Positions 17,585 through 26,290 of a stretch of DNA of 64,000 nt are shown here, piece after piece (position 1 is the first letter of the stretch; each line of letters starts with the position of its first letter). Source of the stretch: Streptomyces sp. NBC_00464 (GTDB lineage: Bacteria; Actinomycetota; Actinomycetes; Streptomycetales; Streptomycetaceae). The position numbers and the translations under genes were made by a program. The stretch is from contig NZ_CP107899.1 in NCBI RefSeq assembly GCF_036013915.1, positions 7,344,001-7,408,000 on the forward strand. The letters are read 5' to 3'. The notes under the pieces were generated by a model. The model was not told the origin of the DNA, made no database searches, and was given only the letters and a program-made list of their open reading frames with translations.

Positions 17585-19283
17585 AGATCAGGGGCGTGGC
17601 CGGTTCGGGCCGGTGAACCCCGCGGGGGCGGTATCCCAGTGCGTCCGAGATGCCCGCGAGATCGGACAGGTACCAGATGATCGCCAGCCACATCTCGGTG
17701 CCTTGCAGGCCGGGTTGTGTCTCCCGGGCACTCCTGGTCGACGGGTGCTGTGCCTTGAAAGCGAAGCCCTGGCCATCCACCCAGCGGCCGAGCGCATCAG
17801 TCAGCAGGCGCCTGGCCAGGTTCACGGTCTCTTCCGTACGGTGGCCCGTCGTGCGCGTGAGCCACAACGGATGGGCGATGTCGAGGATGTTGCAGGCTGT
17901 CTGTCGGTCGGGCCGCGTGTAGCGAATGTCGCGCGAGTGCTCAAGGACAGTGTCGATGACTCGCTCGGGGTAGGGCACCGGAAGGCCGAACTGGGCGAAC
18001 GTGCCCCGGCTGGCGCGGTAGAAACCGTTGACGGGGAGGAGGAAGCCGTCGACCGCGCTCTCCTTCCCCCAGAGGCCGGTGCGGGGGTCGGCGTGGGTGA
18101 GCAGCCAGCCCAGCAGCGCTTCCACGGCCCCGCTCTGCCCGGTCAGACCATGGCGTCGGTTCCACAGGAACGCGGTGCCCAGTGTGTCGACCCAGGCGCC
18201 GGAGTGCCAGGGCTCCTCGTGCCAGGGGAGTGCGCCGAGCGCGGTGGTGACGTCGGCAGCGCTCATCGTGCCGACGTTGCGGAGCGGGTTCGGGAAAGTG
18301 CTGCCGAGCAGGTCCAGGGCGTAGCCCACGCACAGGATGTGGTAGCTCGTCTCATTGCTGAACGGCGCTTTGCCGTAAGGGAGGTGGGAGCTTCCGGGGC
18401 CCAGCGGGCTGACGAGCCCGGTGTCCCGGTCCTGCCACGACTGCAGTCGCTCGCGCTGCCTGTCGGCGGAGAGGAGACCGGGAGCGTGCCCCAGCAGGAG
18501 GTCTGCGATCTCGATCGCGTCGCACTGGGCCCGTACGGTGGGTTCGCCGCCTGGTGCGTCCACGAACAGTCCGTCTTCCTCATCGGGTGCGAAGCACCGG
18601 GCGAGGATGTCCTCGGCTTGCGAGCGTGCTGTATCGGCGAACGCGGCCACCGCGCCGACCAAGTCCGTGCCGCCCGTTACCGGCGTCGAACTGCCGGCTC
18701 CCCGCCGACGAAGGACGCGGGCGGGGTTGCCGCCGACGACAACGGCCGCCGGTATGTCCTTGGTCACCACGCTGCCGGCACCGATCACGGCTCCGTCCCC
18801 GATGGTGATGCCGTCCAGGACGACGACGTGGGAGCCGATCCACACGTCGTTGCCGACACGTATGCCCTGCGACGTCAGCGGCTGGCGGAAGACCTCTGTG
18901 TCCGGGTCGTCGAAACCGTGGTTGAAAGCGAGGAGAGAGGTGTGAGCGCCGATACGGACGGCGTCGCCGAGTTCGATGGTGCCCCGCACCACCGTGTAGG
19001 CGTTGATCGTGCAGTCCCGTCCCGCGTCCAGGGTGCCTGTCAGATAGGCGCCGGCGGCGACGTAGCTGCGCGGTCCGAGCACCAGGCGCTCGTTCTGTAC
19101 TGCGGCGAGGCGAGAGACGAAGCAGTCCTCGCCGAACCGGTAGCTGTCGTTGTCCTTCCGCAGGGCGAGCTGGATTTGTTGCTGCCGTTGGCGATCGTCA
19201 TCGTCGGCGTCGGTCCAGTAGTTCCAGGGCGAGTGGTCGAACAGGTGGGGGCCCGGCAGGCCCTCGCCAGTGGCTTCGTTCAT
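17583..19283 (-). CDS. Hexapeptide-repeat acyltransferase fused to a probable alpha-toroid domain
   Basis: 566 residues. About residues 50-190 form a left-handed beta-helix acyltransferase of the maltose/galactoside O-acetyltransferase kind: VRIGAHTSLLAFNHGF with the likely catalytic His, then NDVWIGSHVVVLDGITIGDGAVIGAGSVV and the closing GGNPARVLRR. The remaining ~370 residues are a different domain, helical and rich in Trp and His (LPWHEEPWHSGAWVDTLGTA, TACNILDIAHPLW, LQGTEMWLAIIWYLSDL). They resemble the alpha/alpha toroids of polysaccharide-processing enzymes; I cannot name the family. No signal peptide. Cassette 2 lies 217 bases upstream and points at this gene. A role in acetylating or sensing pectic sugars is inference. 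Confidence 0.75.
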   Translation of the reverse strand: MNEATGEGLPGPHLFDHSPWNYWTDADDDDRQRQQQIQLALRKDNDSYRFGEDCFVSRLAAVQNERLVLGPRSYVAAGAYLTGTLDAGRDCTINAYTVVRGTIELGDAVRIGAHTSLLAFNHGFDDPDTEVFRQPLTSQGIRVGNDVWIGSHVVVLDGITIGDGAVIGAGSVVTKDIPAAVVVGGNPARVLRRRGAGSSTPVTGGTDLVGAVAAFADTARSQAEDILARCFAPDEEDGLFVDAPGGEPTVRAQCDAIEIADLLLGHAPGLLSADRQRERLQSWQDRDTGLVSPLGPGSSHLPYGKAPFSNETSYHILCVGYALDLLGSTFPNPLRNVGTMSAADVTTALGALPWHEEPWHSGAWVDTLGTAFLWNRRHGLTGQSGAVEALLGWLLTHADPRTGLWGKESAVDGFLLPVNGFYRASRGTFAQFGLPVPYPERVIDTVLEHSRDIRYTRPDRQTACNILDIAHPLWLTRTTGHRTEETVNLARRLLTDALGRWVDGQGFAFKAQHPSTRSARETQPGLQGTEMWLAIIWYLSDLAGISDALGYRPRGVHRPEPATPLI

Positions 19284-19476
19284 GCCGTCCGTTCCAAGTC
19301 GTGATCACGCGCCGCAGCGGCGTGGGCTGGGGGATGGTGGCTGATCCGCGGTTGCTGGAGGTGGACCGTCGTCAGTGCACGCGGGGGCGTGCCGGAGGTA
19401 AGGGCCCGGTGCCGCCGATGGGACTGCGGTCCACAGGGTTTATGCGGCACGCATGAGCGGTCGACGAACTGCGTCA

Positions 19477-19525
19477 ATCGTCGACGCGGCCCTGCGGGAT
19501 GTCAAGATGTATTCATAATTAATGC
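19477..19525 (-). promoter_or_regulatory. Operator-promoter cassette 2 (same 26-bp element, TTGACA-N17-GACGAT)
   Basis: Bases 19500-19525 are the exact reverse complement of 9758-9783. Reading leftward, the dyad is followed by TTGACA (19505-19500), 17 bases and GACGAT (19482-19477). It drives the acyltransferase fusion gene. It also overlaps the end of the DUF2264 gene: that gene's TAA stop (19521-19519) lies inside the dyad. Confidence 0.8.
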
Positions 19526-21516
19526 ATGACCCTGGAGGTGGCTGGAGGGGTGGTGAGCAGATCACTTCCGATGCGGGCAGTGGCGCCGTCGGGGAAGGCG
19601 ACCTCGATCGATCCGTCGGACGTCGGGTGGGCGTGGGCAAGGCGGGAGAGTTTGACCACGGCGTCGCGCAGTTCTGGATCAGCCGTGAGTACGACGAGCG
19701 TTGCCACCAGTCGTGATCCGCCGGGGTATCGAGAAAGACGCAGCAAGGGCGTGGCCGAGAACATTCCGACTGCGCTCCGGTTCCGCGCCTGGTCCACCGC
19801 ACCGGCCGGCACACCGTCGTCCTCGTCCCAGCCGAGCATGCCGATGAGTGCGGTGGTCAACCCATCTGCCCTGCGGGCCAGTGCCCAGCCCGGGCCGGTC
19901 TCCTCGACCGGGGGAGCCTCGTCACCGGCCACGGCCCAGCCGCCTTCTTGGACGGATGCTCCGGGCGGTCCTTGAATACGGTGCACCCGCATCTCCCACG
20001 GGCCGTGTACGACACTGGTGGTGACGATGACTGACGGGTTCTCAGTGCCTTCCGGCGAAGTTGCATGCCACGACGCAGCTTGGCTACCAACGGCGTGAAG
20101 AGGATGGATCCGGCCCCGGACGGTTGCCGACCCAGCCGGCTCGACCAGCGCGATGTGATTGTCCGGCCCGTCGGGCTCACCCTCGGGCGGCGTTTCCGGT
20201 GCTGTGGCACTGGAGTAGGCGAACCGGCTGTAGTGCGGACTGTGGTGGGACGGTGCCGGTGAGGGAGGCAGCCGGTCGCTGCCGTGGTTGACGAGGCGAA
20301 CGATTCCGTCGGACGCCGTTGAATGGATGAGCCAGCCTGGTACAGGCAGGGCGAGACACTGATCGGCGACATCGATAGGGGACGGCTCCTCCGGGGCGGT
20401 CCACGCCGGATGCTCGGCAGGCAGCAGGAGGCCAAGAAATGCTTTGCCCGCCCAATAGGGAGAGGCAGGCCCGGAGTACGCCTGCGTCACGGGCAGGAAG
20501 GGCCGGTACCACCCGAGACTCAGCACGCCTTCGTCGCCCGGGACGCCGCGGTCGATGAAGTGCTTCAGCGCTCCGGAGGCCAGGCGACGTGTACGGCCTG
20601 GAGGCAGGGGAGAGGCGTCCACCAGCGCTCCGGCCCACAGCGGGGCCGCGGTGGCATAGCGATACGTGAGTGAACGCCCTTGGTGGACGGGTGCGCCGTC
20701 GGAGCCGAAGAAGTGCTGGTGGGATTCGAGGAAGGCGCGCAGACGGGCCCGGTGGGAGGCGACCAGCGCGGTGTCCGCGCGGTCTCCGGCGATGCGTTCC
20801 CAGAACACTGGGTAGAGATGGAGTGCGAGGGCGTTGTAGTAGTCGAACTTGCGGCCGGCGCCGTCGGTGTACCACCCGTAGCCGCCGTACCAGTCGTCCA
20901 GTCGCGCGAGGCCGGCATCGATCTCGCACTGCCGGTAGGGGGCACCGATCGAGGCGAGGAATTCTTCGGTGATGACCTGGAAGAGGCGCCAGTTGGAGTC
21001 GTTTGGCCGTGCCCCCACGAAGCCTCCCAGCCACGCAGCGACCCGCTGCTTCACGGGGTCCGCCAGGTGGTCCCATAGCCAGGTGCGTGTCTCATGCAGG
21101 GCGATGGCGACGGATGCGGCCTCCACCATGGGCTGAGAGCGGTCGGTGATCCGCGGCCAGTGTTCCGGGTGGCGGGGATCGGTACCCGCTGCGAGGCCGG
21201 CCGCGTAACGGTTGACGAGGTTACTGATGACGGTTCGCCCCGGCACGTCACGGCCCTGAGCGCCAGCTATGCGAAAGGAGGCCAGCAGGAACGACCGCGC
21301 GTAGCCTTCCAGGCCGTCGGACCATGCGCCGGCTATTCCTGTGCGGCCGGGCAGCCGGTACTGGGCGAGCCCGGGTGTGGCGTGCGGCAGCAGACCGTCC
21401 AGCAGCTTGTCGGCGTGGGCCTCCCAGTGCGCGCGCGTGTAGCCCGTGAACGGGGACAGTCGCAGGTCCGGGCGCAGCGGAGAGGCGGAGTCGATCGGAC
21501 GACGCGGTGCGGTCAT
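19519..21516 (-). CDS. DUF2264 domain protein
   Basis: 665 residues, with the characteristic DUF2264 opening: SPFTGYTRAHWEAHADKLL, then LPGRTGIAGAWSDGLEGYAR. The middle has Trp/Tyr-rich alpha-toroid-like motifs (DDWYGGYGWYTDGAGRKFDYYN) and the C-terminal third looks like a beta-sandwich, as in many polysaccharide-active enzymes. No signal peptide, so cytoplasmic. Its ATG overlaps the LacI stop (ATGA), so it is the last gene of the transporter operon and may process the imported oligosaccharide. From memory, some relatives were assigned glycosidase activity on uronic acids (CAZy GH154); I am not certain of that link. Confidence 0.8.
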   Translation of the reverse strand: MTAPRRPIDSASPLRPDLRLSPFTGYTRAHWEAHADKLLDGLLPHATPGLAQYRLPGRTGIAGAWSDGLEGYARSFLLASFRIAGAQGRDVPGRTVISNLVNRYAAGLAAGTDPRHPEHWPRITDRSQPMVEAASVAIALHETRTWLWDHLADPVKQRVAAWLGGFVGARPNDSNWRLFQVITEEFLASIGAPYRQCEIDAGLARLDDWYGGYGWYTDGAGRKFDYYNALALHLYPVFWERIAGDRADTALVASHRARLRAFLESHQHFFGSDGAPVHQGRSLTYRYATAAPLWAGALVDASPLPPGRTRRLASGALKHFIDRGVPGDEGVLSLGWYRPFLPVTQAYSGPASPYWAGKAFLGLLLPAEHPAWTAPEEPSPIDVADQCLALPVPGWLIHSTASDGIVRLVNHGSDRLPPSPAPSHHSPHYSRFAYSSATAPETPPEGEPDGPDNHIALVEPAGSATVRGRIHPLHAVGSQAASWHATSPEGTENPSVIVTTSVVHGPWEMRVHRIQGPPGASVQEGGWAVAGDEAPPVEETGPGWALARRADGLTTALIGMLGWDEDDGVPAGAVDQARNRSAVGMFSATPLLRLSRYPGGSRLVATLVVLTADPELRDAVVKLSRLAHAHPTSDGSIEVAFPDGATARIGSDLLTTPPATSRVMH

Positions 21517-22598
21517 GCGGGGGTGGTTCCTCCAGAGCTGAGGGCTTCACGGTGCGGTGCCGGAGGGCCGACGCTGTCCCGTACGACGATGTGCGTTCCG
21601 AGAACGTGATGGACGGGTGCCGACAGCCGTTCCGAGTCGCGCAGGGCGAGGCGCACTGCTGCTCGTCCCAGCTCCTCGGCGGGGGTGCGCACCGTGGTGA
21701 GCGGGGGGTTGAAGTCCTGGGCGAGAGGTATGTCGTTGTAGCCGACGACGGAGATGTCGTCGGGGACACGCAGACCGGCGTCGGCGATGGCGCGCAGCGC
21801 TCCTGCCGCGACCATGTCGTCGCCGGCGAAGACGGCGGTGAAGTCGCTGCGCCGGGCCAACAGCTCCGCCATGCCCCGATGTCCGGCGCTCCGTCCGAGT
21901 CCACAGTCGATGACGTGTGCGTCCTCGTCGGCAAGGCCGTGCGACGTCAGAGCCGCGCGGTAGCCGGCTACCCGGGCGTCCAGAGCGCTGTTGCCCGGCA
22001 GCCCGCCGAGGAACACGATGCGCCGGTGGCCTGCGGATATGAGGTGACTCGTGAGGGCGCGAGCACCTGCCTCGTTGTCGAATTCGACCACGATCGCGGG
22101 CAGTGCGGGGTCGGAGGACGGACGACCGCACAACACGAGTCGCGACCCTGTTCCTTGCAGCGCATGCGCGTAACGCGCCACCCGCTCACGGTAGGCCTCG
22201 TCCTCGACGATCCCGCCCACGAGAATCACCAGACCGGCACCCTCCTCACGCATGAGCTGGACCAGCTCCATCTCGCGACGCGGGTCCCCACCGGTGGAGC
22301 CGACCAGACAGAGCCTGCCGTGGTCGGAGGCCTCGGCCTCCACTCCCTCGGCCACCTGCGCGTAAAAGGGGTTCGTGACCTGCCTGAGAATCACGGCCAC
22401 CATGCTGCGGCCACCGCCGACCAGAGCCCGTGCGTGGACATTGGCGACATAGTCCAGAGAACGGGCCGCCTTGATCACCCGCATGCGAGTAGCGGGCGGT
22501 ACCGGGTAGTTGCCACTCAGTACGCGCGAAACCGTAGCGGGGGAGACCCCCGCTTGCGCTGCCACCTCGCGGATCGTGACCCGTTCCCTTGCCGCCAT
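21513..22598 (-). CDS. LacI-family regulator of the transporter operon
   Basis: Start at ATG 22598 after GAGAGGGAA, giving 361 residues; a longer in-frame extension to 22640 adds nothing family-like. The N-terminus is a LacI helix-turn-helix (VTIREVAAQAGVSPATVSRVLSG) with hinge helix (NVHARALVGG). The rest is a periplasmic-binding-like ligand domain ending with SVGYNDIPLAQDFNPPLTTV. It lies between the binding-protein gene and the DUF2264 gene in one leftward operon. The operator AAAACGTTTT in that operon's promoter is its likely target, which would give autoregulation. Confidence 0.92.
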   Translation of the reverse strand: MAARERVTIREVAAQAGVSPATVSRVLSGNYPVPPATRMRVIKAARSLDYVANVHARALVGGGRSMVAVILRQVTNPFYAQVAEGVEAEASDHGRLCLVGSTGGDPRREMELVQLMREEGAGLVILVGGIVEDEAYRERVARYAHALQGTGSRLVLCGRPSSDPALPAIVVEFDNEAGARALTSHLISAGHRRIVFLGGLPGNSALDARVAGYRAALTSHGLADEDAHVIDCGLGRSAGHRGMAELLARRSDFTAVFAGDDMVAAGALRAIADAGLRVPDDISVVGYNDIPLAQDFNPPLTTVRTPAEELGRAAVRLALRDSERLSAPVHHVLGTHIVVRDSVGPPAPHREALSSGGTTPA

Positions 22599-22639
22599 GC
22601 CGTTCCCTCTCGTCGCCCGGTCCGTCGCTCCTGCCGCCA

Positions 22640-24286
22640 CTAGCTGTTGGCGGCGTACTCCTTCGCGAATTCCTCAGCCATTGTGTCGCCGCCCCGACTG
22701 CGCCACTTCTTGACCGCGGCATCGAAATCCGCCATGGACGACCGGCCCGCGATCACTGCCGTGATCGTGTCGTCCATCAGTGCCCGCAGGGTTGTGCCCT
22801 GCGTGACCTCGGTACCGGACACCAGCCCGAAGGAGGCGCTGCGTATCGCGACGGGCACCACCTTCTGCTGCCACGAGTGCAGGGCGCGGACGGCTTCGGG
22901 ACGCCCTGCCACGAACAGCACCTGGGGTCCCTCAGCGAGGTAGCGGAACGGGAGATTGGTGATGTTCTCCACCTCCCCGAGCTTGTTGCGCTCCGGCGAG
23001 CCGTCCTTGCCGCGGGTGAAGTGAACGCCCTCCGAGCCGAACTGCAGCAGCTCCCACTCCTTGGAACCGAACGGTGCCGCCAGGAAGTCGAGGACCCGCA
23101 GCAGCATCTCGATGCGTTCCTTCTTGGCCTTCTTCAGGATGGTGTAGCCGAAGGAGCGCCGGGCGGCGACGACTCCGCCCGGGGTCCCGTCCACGCTGTA
23201 GGGCAGCGCCGGGGCCGGGGTGAACAGCCCCTTCGTGTCCGGGTAGAGGACCTGGTAGGCGCCGAAGCCGTTCTGCTGCGAGGCGACGGTCCCGTTGAGG
23301 AAGAGGGTGCTGAGGTCAGGGGAGGACATCGAGGTGGCGTCCGGGTGGTAGGAGCCGTTCTTGCGCAGCTGGGACTGGAACGCGACGGTGGCCTTGAGCC
23401 GCTCATCGGTGTAGTTCGCGTGGAACTTTCCGTCCTTGCCCACGGCCCAGGCCGCGACGTTGTGCGCGGCGGAGTGCACACTATTGCCGAACAGTGAACC
23501 GGCCGCCGCACCCAGGGCGTAGGTCTTTCCACGGGTCGCCTTCCGGGCGACGGCAGCGAAGTCCTGAGAGGTCCACCCCTCCTTCATGCCGGCGTCGGTG
23601 AAAAGACCCTGGTTGAGCCAGAGAGTGGAGCCCGTCACCGGGCGTTCGAGGGGTATGCCGTAGATCTGGCCGCCGACCCGGCCCATGTCGCGCCATGCGG
23701 GCGTGGGGATCCCGGCAAGGTTGGGGTAGTCGTGGATCGCTGCCCCGGACAGGTAGGAGGTGAGGTCCTGGGCCCGCTTCTGGACGAACTGCGCCTCGCG
23801 AGGCAGCACATAGCCGGAGAACATGTTGATGATGTCAGGCAGTGACTCGGCTTCGCCGGCCATGACCGTGGCCATCTTCTTCTGGTAGTCGGCCTGCGGG
23901 ATGACCGTGAACTCGATCTTCACGCCGAGGGCCTTCTCGACAGCACGCCAGTACTGGTTCTCCGCTGCAGGCTTGGGGGGTGTGCCGAAGGTGACGGACA
24001 TGACCCGGATGGTGCTCCCGTCGCCCGGTGTGCGCTTGACGGTGGTGGTCAGGTCCGCGGGGTAGCTGGTGTAGCCGGACTGGACCCCGGAATCCGTCGG
24101 GGCCAGGTCCGGCTTGGCGCCCGGTGCGGCCTTGTACGCGGGCCAGGCGGCGAGCTTCTTGCCCGCGTTGGACACGTCGCCGCCGCTCGAGGAGCTGGAG
24201 CAGGCGGTGAGGAGGGACGGCACGGCGGCGGCGACGCCTGTGGCCGCCATGGTACGCAGAACGGTACGCCTGGACATTCTGGGCAT
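22640..24286 (-). CDS. Extracellular sugar-binding lipoprotein (LplA/YtcQ-like)
   Basis: 548 residues, longer than usual CUT1 binding proteins and typical of the LplA/YtcQ group that handles larger oligosaccharides such as rhamnogalacturonan fragments. The N-terminus has twin arginines and a lipobox (SRRTVLRTMAATGVAAAVPS, then LLTAC). The body contains VEKALGVKIEFTVIPQADYQKKMATVMAGEA. It sits downstream of both permease genes in the operon 26192 to 19519. The substrate is inferred from context. Confidence 0.9.
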   Translation of the reverse strand: MPRMSRRTVLRTMAATGVAAAVPSLLTACSSSSSGGDVSNAGKKLAAWPAYKAAPGAKPDLAPTDSGVQSGYTSYPADLTTTVKRTPGDGSTIRVMSVTFGTPPKPAAENQYWRAVEKALGVKIEFTVIPQADYQKKMATVMAGEAESLPDIINMFSGYVLPREAQFVQKRAQDLTSYLSGAAIHDYPNLAGIPTPAWRDMGRVGGQIYGIPLERPVTGSTLWLNQGLFTDAGMKEGWTSQDFAAVARKATRGKTYALGAAAGSLFGNSVHSAAHNVAAWAVGKDGKFHANYTDERLKATVAFQSQLRKNGSYHPDATSMSSPDLSTLFLNGTVASQQNGFGAYQVLYPDTKGLFTPAPALPYSVDGTPGGVVAARRSFGYTILKKAKKERIEMLLRVLDFLAAPFGSKEWELLQFGSEGVHFTRGKDGSPERNKLGEVENITNLPFRYLAEGPQVLFVAGRPEAVRALHSWQQKVVPVAIRSASFGLVSGTEVTQGTTLRALMDDTITAVIAGRSSMADFDAAVKKWRSRGGDTMAEEFAKEYAANS

Positions 24287-24327
24287 GGCTGTTCGACCTT
24301 TCGGAGTGCGGCTCGTGAAGGGGAAGG

Positions 24328-25215
24328 TCAGCTCTTGATGGCGCCGGTGAGCACGCCCTTGGTGAAGTACTTCTGAAGGAACGGGTAGACGAGCAGGATC
24401 GGGACCGTGGCGATGACCAGGACCGCCATCTGCACCGTCTGCGGAGCACTGACCGTGCCCTCACCTGTGGTCGTGTCGGTGAGGCCTTCACCGGCGACGA
24501 CGTAGGTGCGCAGAACTTGCTGCAACGGCCAGTGGTCGCTCTCCATGTACAGCGAGGCGTAGAACCAGGAGTTCCAGTACGCCACGGCGTAGAACAGCCC
24601 GACGACGGCGAGCGCCGCCTTGGACAGCGGCAGCACGATGGTCCAGAGGATGCGCAGATCCCCGGCCCCGTCGAGACGGGCGGCCTCGTACAGCTCCTCC
24701 GGTATGCCCTGGAAGAACCCGCGCAGGACGACGAGGTTGAATACGTTGACCAGTACCGGAAGGACCAGTGAGGCGTAGGAGTCCAGCAGTCCGAGCTCTT
24801 TCACGACCAGGAAGCTGGGGATCATGCCGGGCGGGAAGAGGAACGTGAAGAGCACCAGCATCAGCACGGGCTTGCTGCCGTAGACATTGGGCCTCGCCAG
24901 AGCGTAGGCGAGGAAGACCGTGCAGAGCAGGCTGAGTGCGGTGCCAACCACGGTGACGCCGATGCTCACCCCCAGGGCGTGCGTGACGATGCCACCGTTC
25001 AGGATGTCGCGGTAGGCGTCGAGCGTGGGGTCCGTCGGCCACAGGACCCATCCGCCGTTGGCGACCACCTCGCGCTGCGAGGCGAGCGAGGTGGACAGGA
25101 TCGTCAGGAAGGGAACGCACACCAGCGCCACCACGACGACCAGGGCGATCACCTTGCCGACCTGCGTGACCGGTTTGGGCTTCTCCATCCACCCGGGGCG
25201 TGTCTGCGTGCTCAC
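24328..25215 (-). CDS. Sugar ABC transporter permease, LplC/YtcP type
   Basis: 295 residues with six membrane segments, an EAA loop (LYEAARLDGAGDLRILWTIVLP) and the usual GVLTGAIKS ending. Its ATG overlaps the stop of the preceding permease gene (25212-25215). Confidence 0.94.
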   Translation of the reverse strand: MSTQTRPGWMEKPKPVTQVGKVIALVVVVALVCVPFLTILSTSLASQREVVANGGWVLWPTDPTLDAYRDILNGGIVTHALGVSIGVTVVGTALSLLCTVFLAYALARPNVYGSKPVLMLVLFTFLFPPGMIPSFLVVKELGLLDSYASLVLPVLVNVFNLVVLRGFFQGIPEELYEAARLDGAGDLRILWTIVLPLSKAALAVVGLFYAVAYWNSWFYASLYMESDHWPLQQVLRTYVVAGEGLTDTTTGEGTVSAPQTVQMAVLVIATVPILLVYPFLQKYFTKGVLTGAIKS

Positions 25216-26192
25216 CTGTAGACCCCCTGCTCGCCGAGGCGGTGTGCCACCTTGTTGGCCGCGTAGACGAGTGCGGCCCCGATGAGGCCCTTGAACAGGC
25301 CCGCGGCGGCGGCGAAGCCGTAGTTTCCGCCGACGATGCCCTGGTAGTAGACGAACGTGTCGATGATCTCGGCGGCCTGGGGGCCGACCGCGTCGCGTTG
25401 GAGCAGCATCTGTTCGAAGCCGACGGACAGGATGTCCCCCAGTCGCATGATGAGCAGAAGGACGACGACCGGTCGGATGGCCGGAAGGGTTACGTGCCAG
25501 AAGCGGCGCCAGGGGCCCGCCCCGTCGATGGCCGCGGCCTCGTACTGCTGCTCGTCGACCTGGGAGAGCGCTGCCAGGAAGATGATGGTGCCCCAGCCCG
25601 CGTCCTTCCAGATGACCTGGGCGACCACGAGGGGCTTGAAGGCGTCGGGGTTGCCGATGATGTCGACCGAGTGGATGCCGGCGTCCTGGAGGTAGCCGTT
25701 CACCATGCCGGTGTCACCCAGGACCTGCTGGAAGAGGGCGACGACGATCACCCACGACACGAAGTGCGGCAGGTAGGCGATCGACTGGACGAAGCGGCGG
25801 ACCGTGCCCCACGTGAGGCTGTGCAACAGCAGGGCCAGGGCGAGCGGCACGGGGAAGTAGAAGACGAGCTGCAGGACCGCGATCGCGATCGTGTTGACGA
25901 CGGAGTGCCAGAACTCCTCGTCGCCCAGCATCTGTTCGAAGTTGGCGCCACCGACCCAGGCGCTGCCCCAGATGCCGTCGAAGGGGACGTAGTCCTTGAA
26001 GGCGATGATGTTGCCGGCGAGCGCGCCGTAGTGGAAGACGACGAAATAGCCGAAGCTGCCGAACATGAGCAGCGACAGCGGGATGCTGCGCCTGCGTTGG
26101 AAACGTTTTTGCTTGGTCTGAGTGCCTGGTGGTGACTGGGAAGCGCGGCTGTCGGCCGATTTCCCGGGGCGCTCACGGAGCATCGCTGCCAC
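25212..26192 (-). CDS. Sugar ABC transporter permease, LplB type
   Basis: 326 residues from GTG 26192, which follows GAGGAGG; an ATG three codons later is possible. Membrane segments begin after a basic, Gln/Arg-rich head (KQKRFQRRRSIPLSLLMFGS). The EAA loop reads YEAAAIDGAGPWRRFWHVTLP. First gene of the leftward operon. No ATPase gene is encoded with it. Confidence 0.94.
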   Translation of the reverse strand: MAAMLRERPGKSADSRASQSPPGTQTKQKRFQRRRSIPLSLLMFGSFGYFVVFHYGALAGNIIAFKDYVPFDGIWGSAWVGGANFEQMLGDEEFWHSVVNTIAIAVLQLVFYFPVPLALALLLHSLTWGTVRRFVQSIAYLPHFVSWVIVVALFQQVLGDTGMVNGYLQDAGIHSVDIIGNPDAFKPLVVAQVIWKDAGWGTIIFLAALSQVDEQQYEAAAIDGAGPWRRFWHVTLPAIRPVVVLLLIMRLGDILSVGFEQMLLQRDAVGPQAAEIIDTFVYYQGIVGGNYGFAAAAGLFKGLIGAALVYAANKVAHRLGEQGVYR

Positions 26193-26225
26193 GGAGCCTC
26201 CTCGGCTGTGGTCTGAGTGGACGGA

Positions 26226-26254
26226 AAGTTAAAACGTTTTCAGAGCGCGGTCAA
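26226..26254 (-). promoter_or_regulatory. LacI-operated promoter of the LplB-type operon
   Basis: Reading leftward: TTGACC (26254-26249), a 17-base spacer and TAACTT (26231-26226). The spacer ends in the palindrome AAAACGTTTT (26231-26240), so a bound repressor would sit between -35 and -10. The LacI gene of the same operon is the natural regulator. A second AACGTTTT-like match at about 26101 lies inside the permease gene and may be chance. Confidence 0.8.
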
Positions 26255-26290
26255 CACTCCTGGCAGGATCCATCACCCCGGGGTGAAGTC

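Noticed and set aside
17514..19304. 596-codon plus-strand frame opposite the acyltransferase fusion
   Set aside because: No domain motifs and it runs through the long terminator hairpin; the minus-strand protein has clear hexapeptide and toroid-like motifs.
26099..26110. Second LacI operator (GAAACGTTTTT) before the transporter operon
   Set aside because: It lies in the coding sequence of the permease (KQKRFQRR) and is not symmetric; kept only as a possible auxiliary site.
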